In this document: piece by piece, positions 15,760-24,288 of the stretch
Position numbering within the stretch: position 1 is the first letter of the stretch
How the letters are laid out: every line of letters begins with the position of its first letter
DNA from: Pseudomonas anuradhapurensis
Lineage (GTDB): Bacteria; Pseudomonadota; Gammaproteobacteria; Pseudomonadales; Pseudomonadaceae
Length of the DNA: 64,000 nucleotides
Direction of reading: 5' to 3'
NCBI RefSeq assembly: GCF_014269225.2
Contig: NZ_CP077097.1
Location: 3,049,001 to 3,113,000 of the forward strand
The notes under the pieces: model-generated
Databases searched by the model: none
What the model saw: the letters and a program-made list of their open reading frames with translations, nothing else
What the model was told of the DNA's origin: nothing
Program-made: the position numbers and the translations under genes

Positions 15760-16988
15760 GGTGCATCTCCGTGGGTGAACAGCACACCGTCTGCCTGCAT
15801 GGCGGTGATTTCTTCAGGGCTGAAACCAAGCCCGGCGGCCACTTCGGCATTGTGCTGGCCCAGGTCCGGGGCCACCTGGCGGATCGTGGTATCGCAGTCG
15901 GAAAAGCGGAATGGCAGGTTCGGCAAGCGCAAGGTACCGTAGCGCGGGTGTTGCTGCTCGAGCAGCATGCCACGCGCCTGGATCTGCGGGTCGGCCACCA
16001 CTTCGTCGATGCGCTGCACCTTGGCGCTGGGGATGTCGACCGCATCGAGCAGCTGCAGGATATCCGCGACCCGACGTGCGCCGACCCAGTCACGAACTAC
16101 GGCAAGGATCGCCTGGCGGTGGCTGTTGCGACCGTTCAGGCTGTGGTAACGGCTATCGCTACCGAACCCGGGCGGGCCACCGTTGGCTTCGAGCATCGCG
16201 GCAAAACGCTTCCAGGCATCGTCGACCTGGGCGGCGATCACCAGGTCGCCATCGGCGGCGCGGAATACACCGTACAAGGTGGAGGTCGGCATGTCATGGC
16301 CAGTCTGTTCGGGCAGCACGCTGCCGTCGGACAACGTGTAGCACTGCACCGCGTATTCATGCATCGACACCAGCGTGTCGTACAGGGCCATGTCGATATG
16401 CTGGCCGCGGCCACTGTTGGCCCGGCCCAGCAGCGCCGCATTGATCGCCGCCACGGCATGGATGCCGGTGTACATGTCGCCCAGGGAAATGCGCAGCAAC
16501 GGCGGCGCTTCGCCCGGCACGCCGACCATCTGCATGATCCCGCTCTTGGCCTCGGCGATCAGGCCGAAGCCGGCGCGGTGGGCATCCGGCCCGGTGTGGC
16601 CGTAGGCGGAGATCGAGCAGTACACCAGGCGCGGGTTGCGCGCTGCCAGCTCGGCATAGCCCAGGCCCAGTTTGTCCAGGGCGCCGGGGCGGTAGTTTTC
16701 GATGAACACGTCGGCCGAGTCGGTCAGGCGCTGCATGAACGCCTTGCCGCGTGGGTCCTTCATGTTCACGCTGACGCCCTGCTTGCCCATGTTCAGCTGC
16801 AGGAAGTAACCGCTCTGCTGATCATCCAGGATGAACGCGTGCTGGCGGCCAGCATCGCCGCTGCCGGGCCGTTCGACCTTGATCACCTCGGCCCCCAGCG
16901 CGGCCAGGCAGCGGCCCACGTAGGGCCCGGCGAGGAAGTGGCTGTAGTCGATGACGCGGATACCCGCCAATGGCAGTGCCTGGCTCAT
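15756..16988 (-). CDS. Class III CoA-transferase (CaiB/BaiF family)
   Basis: 410 residues. The start LAGIRVIDYSHFLAGPY, then LGAEVIKVERPGSGD, LNMGKQGVSVNMKDPRG and VFIENYRPGALDKLGLGY are all family signatures; RISLGDMYTGIHA holds the conserved catalytic Asp that carries the acyl anhydride. It moves CoA from one carboxylic acid to another, probably activating the substrate of this operon. It overlaps both neighbours by 4 bases (ATGA), so translation is coupled. The longer open frame upstream lies inside the MaoC gene and is not used. Confidence 0.9.
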   Translation of the reverse strand: MSQALPLAGIRVIDYSHFLAGPYVGRCLAALGAEVIKVERPGSGDAGRQHAFILDDQQSGYFLQLNMGKQGVSVNMKDPRGKAFMQRLTDSADVFIENYRPGALDKLGLGYAELAARNPRLVYCSISAYGHTGPDAHRAGFGLIAEAKSGIMQMVGVPGEAPPLLRISLGDMYTGIHAVAAINAALLGRANSGRGQHIDMALYDTLVSMHEYAVQCYTLSDGSVLPEQTGHDMPTSTLYGVFRAADGDLVIAAQVDDAWKRFAAMLEANGGPPGFGSDSRYHSLNGRNSHRQAILAVVRDWVGARRVADILQLLDAVDIPSAKVQRIDEVVADPQIQARGMLLEQQHPRYGTLRLPNLPFRFSDCDTTIRQVAPDLGQHNAEVAAGLGFSPEEITAMQADGVLFTHGDAP

Positions 16989-17440
16989 GCCTGCGCCCTC
17001 CGCGGCACCATCAGCCGGTGCTCGCCACGCTGCACGACCTCGCCGTGCTGGTTGATCAGCTCCGATGGCAAGACCACGATGCCCCAGCCCGGGCGGCTGT
17101 TGCTCGGGCGCATCGCCCCCACGCGCATGCGCACGTGCAGCACATCGTCGACCTTGATCGGCAGTACAAAGTCCCAGCTCCAGCCCAGCGACATGCCCGG
17201 TACGAAGCGGTACGCGCACTGGGTCTTCAGGCCGTCGGCGATCGACAAGCCGAACAGGCCATGGGCAACCAGGCAGCCGAAGTGGCTTGCGTTGGCATAC
17301 GCCTCGTCGACATGCACCGGGGTGTGGTCACCGGTGAGGTCGGCGTAGGCCAGGATGCGTTCGCGGGTCACGGTGTAGCTGGGGCTGATGCATTCATCGC
17401 CTTCGCGGGCATCGTCCCAGTATTTTTCCACCACGCTCAT
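16985..17440 (-). CDS. MaoC-like (hot-dog fold) enoyl-CoA hydratase
   Basis: 151 residues with the hydratase-2 motif LTGDHTPVHVDEAYA (Asp and His of the active site) and the following CLVAHGLFGLSIADGL central helix. It should hydrate or dehydrate an acyl-CoA. The starting ATG 17440 overlaps the VOC gene stop by 4 bases, and its own stop overlaps the CoA-transferase start by 4. In this operon it probably acts on the CoA ester made by the CaiB-type enzyme. Confidence 0.88.
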   Translation of the reverse strand: MSVVEKYWDDAREGDECISPSYTVTRERILAYADLTGDHTPVHVDEAYANASHFGCLVAHGLFGLSIADGLKTQCAYRFVPGMSLGWSWDFVLPIKVDDVLHVRMRVGAMRPSNSRPGWGIVVLPSELINQHGEVVQRGEHRLMVPRRAQA

Positions 17441-17835
17441 GCCTGCACCTCCGCACGCGGGTCGATGGCCAGGGCCTGGGCGACGCACTGCGCCGGCCTT
17501 GCCTGGATGAATTCGACGGCCAGGCCGTCGGGCAGGCGCAGCCAGTTGCGGCCCTGGGGCATTTCACTGACACCGAAACGTTGGGCGGCCGCCAACACAG
17601 CCTCGAGGTCCTCGCACATGATGCCCAGGTGCGCCAGGCGCCCTTCCGGGCCGGCAAAATCCGGCTGGTGGATGAACTGCAGGCCACCGAGGGTCCAATA
17701 CTGCGCAGGCTGCTCGACGTCGCCCTGGACCTCGCGCATGGTCATGCCGCACACCTCGCTGAAAAAGCGGATGTGCCAGTGGATGTCGCGCACCCAGAAC
17801 GCAACGTGTTCGAGGTAGGCTTTCGGCTGGCTCAT
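17437..17835 (-). CDS. VOC (glyoxalase/bleomycin-resistance fold) protein
   Basis: 132 residues. LEHVAFWVRDIHWHIRFFSEVCGM gives the first beta-alpha unit with a metal-ligand His, and RLAHLGIMCEDLEAVLAAA with LRLPDGLAVEFIQ gives the second with the terminal Glu ligand. Members include dioxygenases, epimerases and lyases. Being enclosed by 4-base overlaps in a CoA-linked pathway, an epimerase or isomerase role is plausible but not shown. Confidence 0.82.
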   Translation of the reverse strand: MSQPKAYLEHVAFWVRDIHWHIRFFSEVCGMTMREVQGDVEQPAQYWTLGGLQFIHQPDFAGPEGRLAHLGIMCEDLEAVLAAAQRFGVSEMPQGRNWLRLPDGLAVEFIQARPAQCVAQALAIDPRAEVQA

Positions 17836-18779
17836 GAATGACTCCCCTTGTGCTGATCGGCCATGGCGCGCTCGATACCCTTGATACAAGCCACCAGGGT
17901 CGCGTTGACCGGCGTAGCCACGCCGTGGCGCTGGCCCCAGCGCACGACGGAGCCGTTGATGAAATCGATTTCGCTGACCGAGCCCTTTTCCAGGCTCTGC
18001 AGCATCGAAGTGCGGAAGCTCGCCGGCAGGCCTTCGGCGGCCAGCCGCCACGCGGCGTCCGGGTCGGCAAGGCTCAGGCGGATACCGGCGCGTTCGGCGA
18101 CGGCGATGGCTTCGGCCACCGCGGCCTTGGCGGTGCTTTCCAGCAGCGGCTCGCTGTACAACTGGCCATAGCTGAGCCGGGTAATGCCGCTGAGCGCGCC
18201 AGTGGCGACGTTGACCAGCAGCTTGTCCCACATGGTGCCGAGAATGTTGTCGCTGACCGTGGTGGCGAGCCCGGCGCCGTTGAATACTTCGGCGATGGCC
18301 TGCACCCGTGGGGTGCGCCTGCCATCAAGCTCACCGATGAACGTCTGCTTGCCGGCCACTCCGGCACGGATCGAGCCCGGCCCCAGCAGCACGCCGCCGA
18401 CGTAGGTCTTGCCTGCCAATACCCGCTGCGGGCCTACGGCCTCGGCCAGCAGGTCTTCGTGGCCGAGACCGTTCTGCAGCGACAGCACCAGCGTCTGCGG
18501 CCCGATCAGCGCGGCTGCCCCTGCGATCGCCTCGCGGGTGTGGAACGACTTGACCAGCACCACCACCAGGTCGGCCACACCGACATCTTCGGCGGCGCAG
18601 GCCGCATTCACCTGCATCTGGCGCACGCCGCGCTCGTCCTGCACCTGCAGCCCGTGCCGCTGCATGGCCTCGACATGTGCGCGGCCACGGTTCAACAACC
18701 AGGTTTCATGCCCCGCCTCGCTCAAGGCTGCACCGATGGCGCAACCCAGCGCGCCGGCGCCCAGAATGCAGATTTTCAC
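17832..18779 (-). CDS. Ketopantoate reductase-family oxidoreductase (PanE-like)
   Basis: 315 residues with the NADP-binding start MKICILGAGALGCAIGAAL, then ADLVVVLVKSFHT and QNGLGHED, and a C-terminal half with DNILGTMWDKLLVNVATGAL containing the catalytic Lys, all family marks. It reduces a 2-oxo acid to a 2-hydroxy acid. P. putida has separate PanE proteins, and this copy leads a catabolic operon beside a LysR regulator, so pantothenate synthesis is unlikely to be its job. It is the first gene and ends with a 4-base overlap into the VOC gene. Confidence 0.85.
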   Translation of the reverse strand: MKICILGAGALGCAIGAALSEAGHETWLLNRGRAHVEAMQRHGLQVQDERGVRQMQVNAACAAEDVGVADLVVVLVKSFHTREAIAGAAALIGPQTLVLSLQNGLGHEDLLAEAVGPQRVLAGKTYVGGVLLGPGSIRAGVAGKQTFIGELDGRRTPRVQAIAEVFNGAGLATTVSDNILGTMWDKLLVNVATGALSGITRLSYGQLYSEPLLESTAKAAVAEAIAVAERAGIRLSLADPDAAWRLAAEGLPASFRTSMLQSLEKGSVSEIDFINGSVVRWGQRHGVATPVNATLVACIKGIERAMADQHKGSHS

Positions 18780-18845
18780 GTCGCAGACCTCCTGTGGTTT
18801 GCGACTACCTTATGCAGCGGGGCTTATTTGCGCTATACAATGCCA

Positions 18846-18861
18846 CCAATACATGTATTGG
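18846..18861. promoter_or_regulatory. Perfect 16-bp palindrome, likely LysR operator
   Basis: CCAATACATGTATTGG lies midway between the divergent PanE-like and LysR genes, 11 bases before the LysR start codon and 66 before the other. LysR proteins bind such dyads and control both themselves and the divergent operon. The site overlaps the end of a TATACAAT box (about 18833-18842), consistent with autorepression. Confidence 0.7.
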
Positions 18862-18872
18862 GATTTTCAATA

Positions 18873-19793
18873 ATGAGCGCACTCGACACCCTGCCCGATC
18901 CCAAGCTGCTGCAGCTGTTCGATGTGCTGTACCAGTGCCGCAGCGTGACCCGTACGGCAGAGCAACTGGGCCAGAGCCAACCGACCGTGAGTATCTGGCT
19001 GGGCCGCTTGCGCGAAGAACTGAACGACCCGCTGTTCGTGCGCACCCCAGGCGGCATGGCCCCTACCCCGCGGGCGGACCAGTTGATCGGGCCCTGCCGC
19101 GAAGTACTGGAATCGCTGCGGCGCCTGACCACCTGGGCACCGCAATTCGATCCGGCCACGGCGCAGCGGCGCTTTCGCCTGTGCGTCAGCGATGCCAGCC
19201 ACATCACCTTGCTGCCCAGCATCCTCAACCACCTGCGCAGCCATGCGCCAGGCATTCGCCTGGAGGCGGCACGCATCGATGGCAATACCGAAAGCGCCCT
19301 GGAATCGGGCGAAGCGGACCTGGCCATCGGCTTCGTACCGTGGCTCGGCGCGGGCATGTACCAGCAAGTGTTGTTCGAACAGGACTGGGTCTGCCTGAGC
19401 AACCCGCACCACCCGCGCCTGGGCCAAGGCATAGGCGTGGCGCAGTACCAGGCCGAAGGGCATGTGCAGGTCAGTGCCGGGACCGGGCAGAAGTTGCTCG
19501 AGGCCGGCCTGGCGCGGGCCGGCATCGAACGCAGGATCATGCTGGAGCTGCCGGGGTTTCTCGGCCTGGGCATGATTGTCGGCTCGACCGACCTGGTGGC
19601 CACGCTGCCACGGCACATCGGCCAGACCCTGGCCGCCATGCATGGTTTGCAGGTGCACGATTGCCCGTTTGCGGTAGAAGGTTTCACCGTCAAGCAGCAT
19701 TGGCACGCACGGTACCAGCAGGACAGTGGCAATCGCTGGATGCGGGAGGTGATCCGGGCGTTGTTCCAGAGCGCAGGCAGTCAGCAGCGCTGA
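18873..19793 (+). CDS. LysR-type regulator of the adjacent five-gene operon
   Basis: 306 residues. The DNA-binding domain shows LFDVLYQCRSVTRTAEQLG, QSQPTVSIWLGRLREELNDPLFVRTPGG, with the effector domain from about residue 90. The N-terminal class with NDPLFVRTPGGMAPTPRA resembles the NodD/NahR-like subgroup that responds to aromatic or small acid inducers. ATG 18873 is 11 bases after the palindromic operator. Divergent placement next to the PanE-like operon makes that operon its likely target. Confidence 0.9.
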   Translation: MSALDTLPDPKLLQLFDVLYQCRSVTRTAEQLGQSQPTVSIWLGRLREELNDPLFVRTPGGMAPTPRADQLIGPCREVLESLRRLTTWAPQFDPATAQRRFRLCVSDASHITLLPSILNHLRSHAPGIRLEAARIDGNTESALESGEADLAIGFVPWLGAGMYQQVLFEQDWVCLSNPHHPRLGQGIGVAQYQAEGHVQVSAGTGQKLLEAGLARAGIERRIMLELPGFLGLGMIVGSTDLVATLPRHIGQTLAAMHGLQVHDCPFAVEGFTVKQHWHARYQQDSGNRWMREVIRALFQSAGSQQR

Positions 19794-19828
19794 CCCTGCA
19801 TCCGTCCGTGGAGGCAGGGCATGATGGC

Positions 19829-20968
19829 TCAGGCAGCAGGCTTGAGCACCACCTTGGTCCAGCCATCATCCCGCGCATCGAAATGCTTGTAGGCATCGGG
19901 GCCTTCGGCAAGCGTCAGGCGATGGGAGATGATCTGCGAAGGCTTGGCACGCCCATGATGGATGAGCGCTGCAAGGCGCCGGTTATAGGCCTTGACGTTC
20001 GCCTGGCCGGTGCGGATATGTTGGCCCTTGAACCAGAACGCGCCGAAATCGAAGGCCATCTTGCCCTCTTTTGCCAGGTCGTTCTTCGCCCCCGGGTCTT
20101 CTGGCACGAACACCCCCACTACGCCTATGCCACCGGTAGCCTTGGTCGAGGCAACCAGGTTGTTCATGGTCAGGTAGTTCACTTCATGGCCATGCCTGTT
20201 GCAGCACTGATAGCCCACGCATTCGCAGCCCCGGTCGGTGCCTTTGCCGTGGGTCAGGTTCATGATTTCTTCCACGGCCTTGTGCTCGACGGCGTTGATC
20301 GGCGTTGCCCCAAGCCGCGCGGCAAGCTGCAGCCGATCTGGCTGGTTGTCTACCACGAACACCTGCGAGGCGCCCTTGATGATTGCCGAGTAGGCCGCCA
20401 TCAGCCCCACTGGGCCGGCGCCATAGATCGCGATACTTTCGCCCGGCTGCAGCCCGGCCAGCTCCGTTGCATGCCAGCCAGTGGGGAAGATATCCGCGAG
20501 CATGACGTAGTCGTCTTCGCGCTCCTGGGCGTCCTCCGGCAGCACCAGGCAGTTAAAATCAGCGTAAGGCACACGCAACAACTCTGCCTGGCCACCTTGA
20601 TAGGGGCCCATGTCGGCAAAGCCATAGGCAGCACCGGCAGCCCCCGGGTTGGCCGTGAGGCAGAATCCGGTCAGGCCTTTTTCGCAGTTCTCGCAGAACC
20701 CGCAGCCGATATTGAAGGGCAGGCAGACACGGTCACCGACCTTGACCCGGTCGACCCCGGCGCCCACCTCGATCACTTCGCCAAGGTTCTCATGGCCGAA
20801 CACACGCCCGGCTTCGAACGAGGTACGGCCCTCATACATGTGCAGGTCGGAGCCGCAGATATTGCTGGTGGTGATGCGTACCAGCACGTCAGTGGGTTTT
20901 TCGATTCTTGCGTCCGGTACATCCTTGACGGCGACGTCACGCGGGCCGTTATAGACGATAGCTTTCAT
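19829..20968 (-). CDS. Zinc alcohol dehydrogenase, glutathione-independent formaldehyde dehydrogenase type
   Basis: 379 residues. Catalytic zinc ligands are visible at C38 (SNICGSD) and H59-E60 (FGHEN), the structural zinc ligands at C89, C92, C95 and C103, and the NAD fold at IAIYGAGPVGLMAAYSA. The GYQCCNRHGHEVNYLTMN insert is characteristic of formaldehyde dismutase/dehydrogenase relatives, in which NAD stays bound. It would oxidise formaldehyde or related aldehydes. It is a single gene, not clearly linked to its neighbours, and runs toward the preceding LysR gene's end. Confidence 0.88.
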   Translation of the reverse strand: MKAIVYNGPRDVAVKDVPDARIEKPTDVLVRITTSNICGSDLHMYEGRTSFEAGRVFGHENLGEVIEVGAGVDRVKVGDRVCLPFNIGCGFCENCEKGLTGFCLTANPGAAGAAYGFADMGPYQGGQAELLRVPYADFNCLVLPEDAQEREDDYVMLADIFPTGWHATELAGLQPGESIAIYGAGPVGLMAAYSAIIKGASQVFVVDNQPDRLQLAARLGATPINAVEHKAVEEIMNLTHGKGTDRGCECVGYQCCNRHGHEVNYLTMNNLVASTKATGGIGVVGVFVPEDPGAKNDLAKEGKMAFDFGAFWFKGQHIRTGQANVKAYNRRLAALIHHGRAKPSQIISHRLTLAEGPDAYKHFDARDDGWTKVVLKPAA

Positions 20969-21385
20969 ACTGAACTCCCGAATGTCAGGGGCACGAAAGG
21001 CGCCCTACCTTGTTGGGGTAATGGCTTTGCCCTCGGTGTTCAGCCTGTGTGTGACCGGCCGGATCAGTGGCGCTAATCACCAGCGCGGCAGCGGTGATTC
21101 TCAGCCCGTGAACAAATACTTGCCGTTGACTCTCCTGGGCCCGACGAAGGCGAAATCCGGGAAGATCTTGCCCCGGACGTACCAGACAAAAGCCAGCAGA
21201 ACGATATTGATGGCCATCACGACAGTGGTGGTTGCCGGGTCGGAGCGTGGCCGAAAAGGGCTCCTGGACAGGTGATGCTAAAGGATTGGATCCATGCGTA
21301 TTCTGTCGGGTTAGCGGAACTCGAAACCGAACCCAATGTCGTATTGGCTACCAAGCACCCCTGCGCCTTCTGGAGGCGAACAAAC
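20969..21385. other. 417-base gap upstream of formaldehyde dehydrogenase
   Basis: Contains the divergent promoters of the dehydrogenase and the glycine-rich protein, and one short minus-strand open frame listed separately. Nothing else supportable was seen. Confidence 0.4.
21101..21217 (-). other. Possible 38-codon membrane-segment ORF or gene remnant
   Basis: The minus strand encodes MAINIVLLAFVWYVRGKIFP followed by a basic tail (GPRRVNGKYLF). One hydrophobic helix then basic residues resembles the C-terminal end of a transporter or a tiny membrane protein. There is no clear ribosome site, and the same frame upstream is open only to a stop about 20 codons away. It could be a leftover of a deleted permease gene. 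Confidence 0.25.
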
Positions 21386-21844
21386 ATGAGAAAAACCCTG
21401 GTAGCCCTCTTTACTTGTGCCTTTGCGTTCGGCGCAACTGCCTTGTTGCCAGCCGATGTTTCACCGATTGCCTCGGCGTATGCCAAAGGCGGCGGCGGTG
21501 GCGGTGGCCACGGTGGTGGCGGCGGCCATGGCGGCGGTGCCGGCCACGGCGGCGGGCTGGGCGGTGGTCAGGGCGCTGGCAAAGGTAGCCACACGGGCAA
21601 TGGCATGGGCCTCAGCGATGATCACGCCGGCAAGGCCACGCGCGACCATGGCTTGAGCGGCAACCACTACGGCAGCTCGCGCAACAGCGACAACGGCCAC
21701 GGCACTACCACCTCCGGTGTTGCCCAATCCAAGGACACCCGCGGCCTGGCGAAATCGACGGCGATCTCCGCCACTACCCCGGGTGACCACAACACCAAAG
21801 GGCTGAGCGGCGCGACCCGAAACTCTTCGAAGAACGATCGCTGA
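21386..21844 (+). CDS. Secreted glycine/histidine-rich protein
   Basis: 152 residues. A signal peptide MRKTLVALFTCAFAFGATAL precedes a block of G and GH repeats (about residues 37-70), then a polar, low-complexity, basic tail rich in Gly, Ser, Asn and His. The repeat could bind divalent metals or form a flexible surface layer. GGAGG stands nine bases before ATG 21386, so the longer upstream frame is not needed. I do not recognise a named family; it is probably periplasmic or surface-exposed. Confidence 0.6.
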   Translation: MRKTLVALFTCAFAFGATALLPADVSPIASAYAKGGGGGGGHGGGGGHGGGAGHGGGLGGGQGAGKGSHTGNGMGLSDDHAGKATRDHGLSGNHYGSSRNSDNGHGTTTSGVAQSKDTRGLAKSTAISATTPGDHNTKGLSGATRNSSKNDR

Positions 21845-21880
21845 ACCGTAGCAGCGACTTCGTCGGGCACGGCTGAAAGC

Positions 21881-21919
21881 CTGCACGCTTCCGCAGCAAC
21901 CAGCTGCTGAAGCGTGCAG
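21881..21919 (+). terminator. Hairpin after the glycine-rich gene
   Basis: CTGCACGCTTC and GAAGCGTGCAG form an 11-bp perfect stem, extended inside by GCAGC/GCTGC pairing. No T-tract follows. It lies 37 bases after the stop codon and probably ends or stabilises that transcript. Confidence 0.5.
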
Positions 21920-22032
21920 ATGAATCTCAAGCCCTGAGCCGCCCGACCAACGCCATTCTCTCCTCCCCCCGACAACATTTCGCTCGCTGCACGGCTCGCA
22001 CAACCGCCAGGGCCGGATCGAGACCACCACTG

Positions 22033-22431
22033 ATGCCCAATACACTTGCTCTGTCGGCCTTGCTGTTATTGTTAAGCGCCATCACGGCACCCGCTGCACT
22101 GGCCGGCGAGCGCTCCGCACCGGCACGTAGCAACAATGCCTCGACCGTGCTGATCGAGACGGCTTCGCAGCAGTATGCCGAAGGCCAGCTGGACCAGGCG
22201 GCTGCCACCCTGGAACGCGCGCTGCACATTCAACCGAACAACCCGGCAACCTTGCACTACCTCGGCGTTCTGCGCCTTCAGCAAGGGCAATACGAACAGG
22301 CCGAAACCCTGGCGCTGCGCTCCAACCTGCGTGTCGGCGCCAACCATGCGTTACGCAATCGCAACCTGCAACTGATAGAGGCCGCGCACAACGCCCGGCG
22401 CTCAGGCATGCTGCCGACCGCTGCGCATTGA
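22033..22431 (+). CDS. Periplasmic TPR-repeat protein
   Basis: 132 residues with a signal peptide (about 1-24, ending APAALAG). Residues ~45-105 contain two TPR units: ASQQYAEGQLDQAAATLERA then LHIQPNNPATLHYLGVLRL and GQYEQAETLALRS. TPR proteins act as scaffolds. The role is unknown; it is a single gene converging on the SDR gene, 7 bases away. Confidence 0.7.
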   Translation: MPNTLALSALLLLLSAITAPAALAGERSAPARSNNASTVLIETASQQYAEGQLDQAAATLERALHIQPNNPATLHYLGVLRLQQGQYEQAETLALRSNLRVGANHALRNRNLQLIEAAHNARRSGMLPTAAH

Positions 22432-22438
22432 CGGCGGC

Positions 22439-23143
22439 CTAGACACTACGCGTCAGGCCACCATCGACCCTGATGTTCTGCCCGGTGATATAGGCGGCCC
22501 CTTCGCTGGCCAGGAAGGCGATGGTCGCGGCAATTTCCTCGCTGGAGCCATAGCGCTTGAGCGGTACGCTGTCGCGGCGCTGCTCGGTGGCTGGCAAGCT
22601 GTCGATCCAGCCAGGCAGGACATTGTTGATGCGCACGTTGTCGGCGGCGTAGGTGTCGGCGAAGATCTTGCTGAACGCAGCCAGCCCCGAACGAAACACC
22701 GCCGAGGTGGGGAACATCTCGTTGGGTTCGAACGCCCAGGCGGTGGAGATGTTGATGATGGTCCCGCCCTTCTGCCGCTGCATGATCGGCGTCACCAGGC
22801 GGGTCGGGCGAATGACATTGAGCAAGTAGGTATCCATGCCCTTGTGCCAGTCCTCGTCGCTGATCTCCAGGATCGGCGCGCGTGGCCCGTGGCCGGCGCT
22901 GTTCACCAGCACATCGACGCGCCCCCACTGCCCGACCACGGCATCGACCAGGCGCTGCAGGTCGGCAACCGACTGGTTGCTGCCGGTAATACCAATACCG
23001 CCCAGTTCCCTGGCCAGCGCTTCGCCCTTGCCCGAGGACGACAGGATGCCGACCTTGAAACCGTCGGCGGCCAGGCGGCGTGCCGCTGCGGCACCCATGC
23101 CGCTGCCACCGGCGGTGATGATGGCTACTTTTGCTACAGACAT
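22439..23143 (-). CDS. Short-chain dehydrogenase/reductase with altered active site
   Basis: 234 residues. The NAD(P) loop TAGGSGMG, the NSAG motif, the active-site Ser in INIST, and a C-terminal GAAYITGQNIRVDGGLTRSV are all present. In the position of the catalytic Y-x3-K, however, the sequence reads SAVFR (S147...R151), so both catalytic residues are replaced; GLAAFSK follows as in normal family members. It may be a non-classical or non-catalytic SDR. GGGAGG precedes ATG 23143. The divergent LysR gene lies on the same strand upstream, with its stop 89 bases away. Confidence 0.85.
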   Translation of the reverse strand: MSVAKVAIITAGGSGMGAAAARRLAADGFKVGILSSSGKGEALARELGGIGITGSNQSVADLQRLVDAVVGQWGRVDVLVNSAGHGPRAPILEISDEDWHKGMDTYLLNVIRPTRLVTPIMQRQKGGTIINISTAWAFEPNEMFPTSAVFRSGLAAFSKIFADTYAADNVRINNVLPGWIDSLPATEQRRDSVPLKRYGSSEEIAATIAFLASEGAAYITGQNIRVDGGLTRSV

Positions 23144-23232
23144 GTTGCCTCCCTTGTTAACCCAGCATTGTGTTTGCAAGTGCGTTCACACTAGCAGCCA
23201 CGCTGGCAGGGAGGGAGGCAGCCCGGCTTCGC

Positions 23233-24138
23233 CTAGACGATAGATTTTCTATCGTGCGCCTGCGCCTGTAGCCACGCCCTGACGGTCTGCAGGGTTGCAG
23301 ACGGCTGCCTTTTGCGTGGCCATACCAGATAGAACGCCTTGTCCAGCTGCAATCGCTGCGGGAACACTTGCACCAGGCGGCCGGCGGCAATGTCGTCGCT
23401 GACAAAGGCCTGGCTGGCCAGGGTAATGCCCTGCCCGCCAATCGCGGCTTCGATGGCCAGCGAAGTCTGGTTGAAGCGCACGTTGCGGGCGCTAGCGGGC
23501 GGATGGCCGGGGAACACTGCGGCGTGGAACTGCGGCCAGAAGTTGTGCGCATCGTGCAACGCCACATAACGCTGCAAGGCGGCGAAATCGCCGGGTCGCC
23601 CCATTTCGGCCAGCAACCCGGGGCTGGCCACCGCGACCACTGTGGGGGCCATCAGCAATTCAGCGTTCAGCCCCGGCGCAAATGGCGGCTGGCCATAACG
23701 CACGGCCAGGTCTACACCGTCGGTATGAAAGTGGGATAGCCGGTCGGTCGCCAGTACCCGCAGGTCAATCTCGGGGTGGCGCTCGGTAAAGTGCCCGAGC
23801 CTGGGGATCAGCCATTTCGAGGCAAAGGTTGGCGTCACGCTGACGGTGAGGTGGGACGGCACCGGGCGCAACAAGCGCGTGGCTTCCTCGATCATTGCCA
23901 GGGCGCTGCGCACGCTGGTGCTGTAGGCATGCCCGGCGTCGGTCAGGCCAAGGCCGCGCGGCAGGCGCTCGAACAGGCGCACCTGCAGGCTGGCCTCCAG
24001 CCCGCGCACTTGCTGGGCGACAGCCGCCTGGGTCACGCCAAGCTCTTCGGCCGCCAGGCGGAAGTTCAAGTGACGCGCCACCACTTCGAACACGCGTAGC
24101 GCATTGAGCGAAGGCAATCCGGGGTAACCTGCAGGCAT
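23233..24138 (-). CDS. LysR-type regulator, GcvA-like
   Basis: 301 residues. N-terminus LPSLNALRVFEVVARHLNFRLAAEELGVTQAAVAQQVRGLEASL is of the GcvA/AmpR class, followed by RLFERLPRGLGLTDAG. The effector domain includes TVSVTPTFASKWLIPRL and the GVDLAVRYG block typical of this subgroup. It reads in the same direction as the SDR gene, 89 bases upstream of it, and may control that gene or a divergent one (the acetyltransferase, 150 bases away). Effector unknown. Confidence 0.9.
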   Translation of the reverse strand: MPAGYPGLPSLNALRVFEVVARHLNFRLAAEELGVTQAAVAQQVRGLEASLQVRLFERLPRGLGLTDAGHAYSTSVRSALAMIEEATRLLRPVPSHLTVSVTPTFASKWLIPRLGHFTERHPEIDLRVLATDRLSHFHTDGVDLAVRYGQPPFAPGLNAELLMAPTVVAVASPGLLAEMGRPGDFAALQRYVALHDAHNFWPQFHAAVFPGHPPASARNVRFNQTSLAIEAAIGGQGITLASQAFVSDDIAAGRLVQVFPQRLQLDKAFYLVWPRKRQPSATLQTVRAWLQAQAHDRKSIV

Positions 24139-24288
24139 GGCGATGGTTTTTCTATTGGCTGAACATGGCGCGAGGCTAACCCTGTCGGCCAAGGAAGTCG
24201 ATGCGCCCGTACAGCGCCGGTTCCGATTGCGGCAACGGCGTCCTGCTGGGCAAACTGGAGAACCGCACGTGCAGACAAGGATGATGCC

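Noticed and set aside
15771..17348. Long plus-strand frame opposite the CoA-transferase and MaoC genes
   Set aside because: It lies entirely antisense to two well-identified genes and shows no ribosome site or family motif.
17838..18872. Extension of the LysR frame upstream of 18873
   Set aside because: The extra ~345 codons are antisense to the PanE-like gene; the LysR fold begins at ATG 18873 just after the operator.
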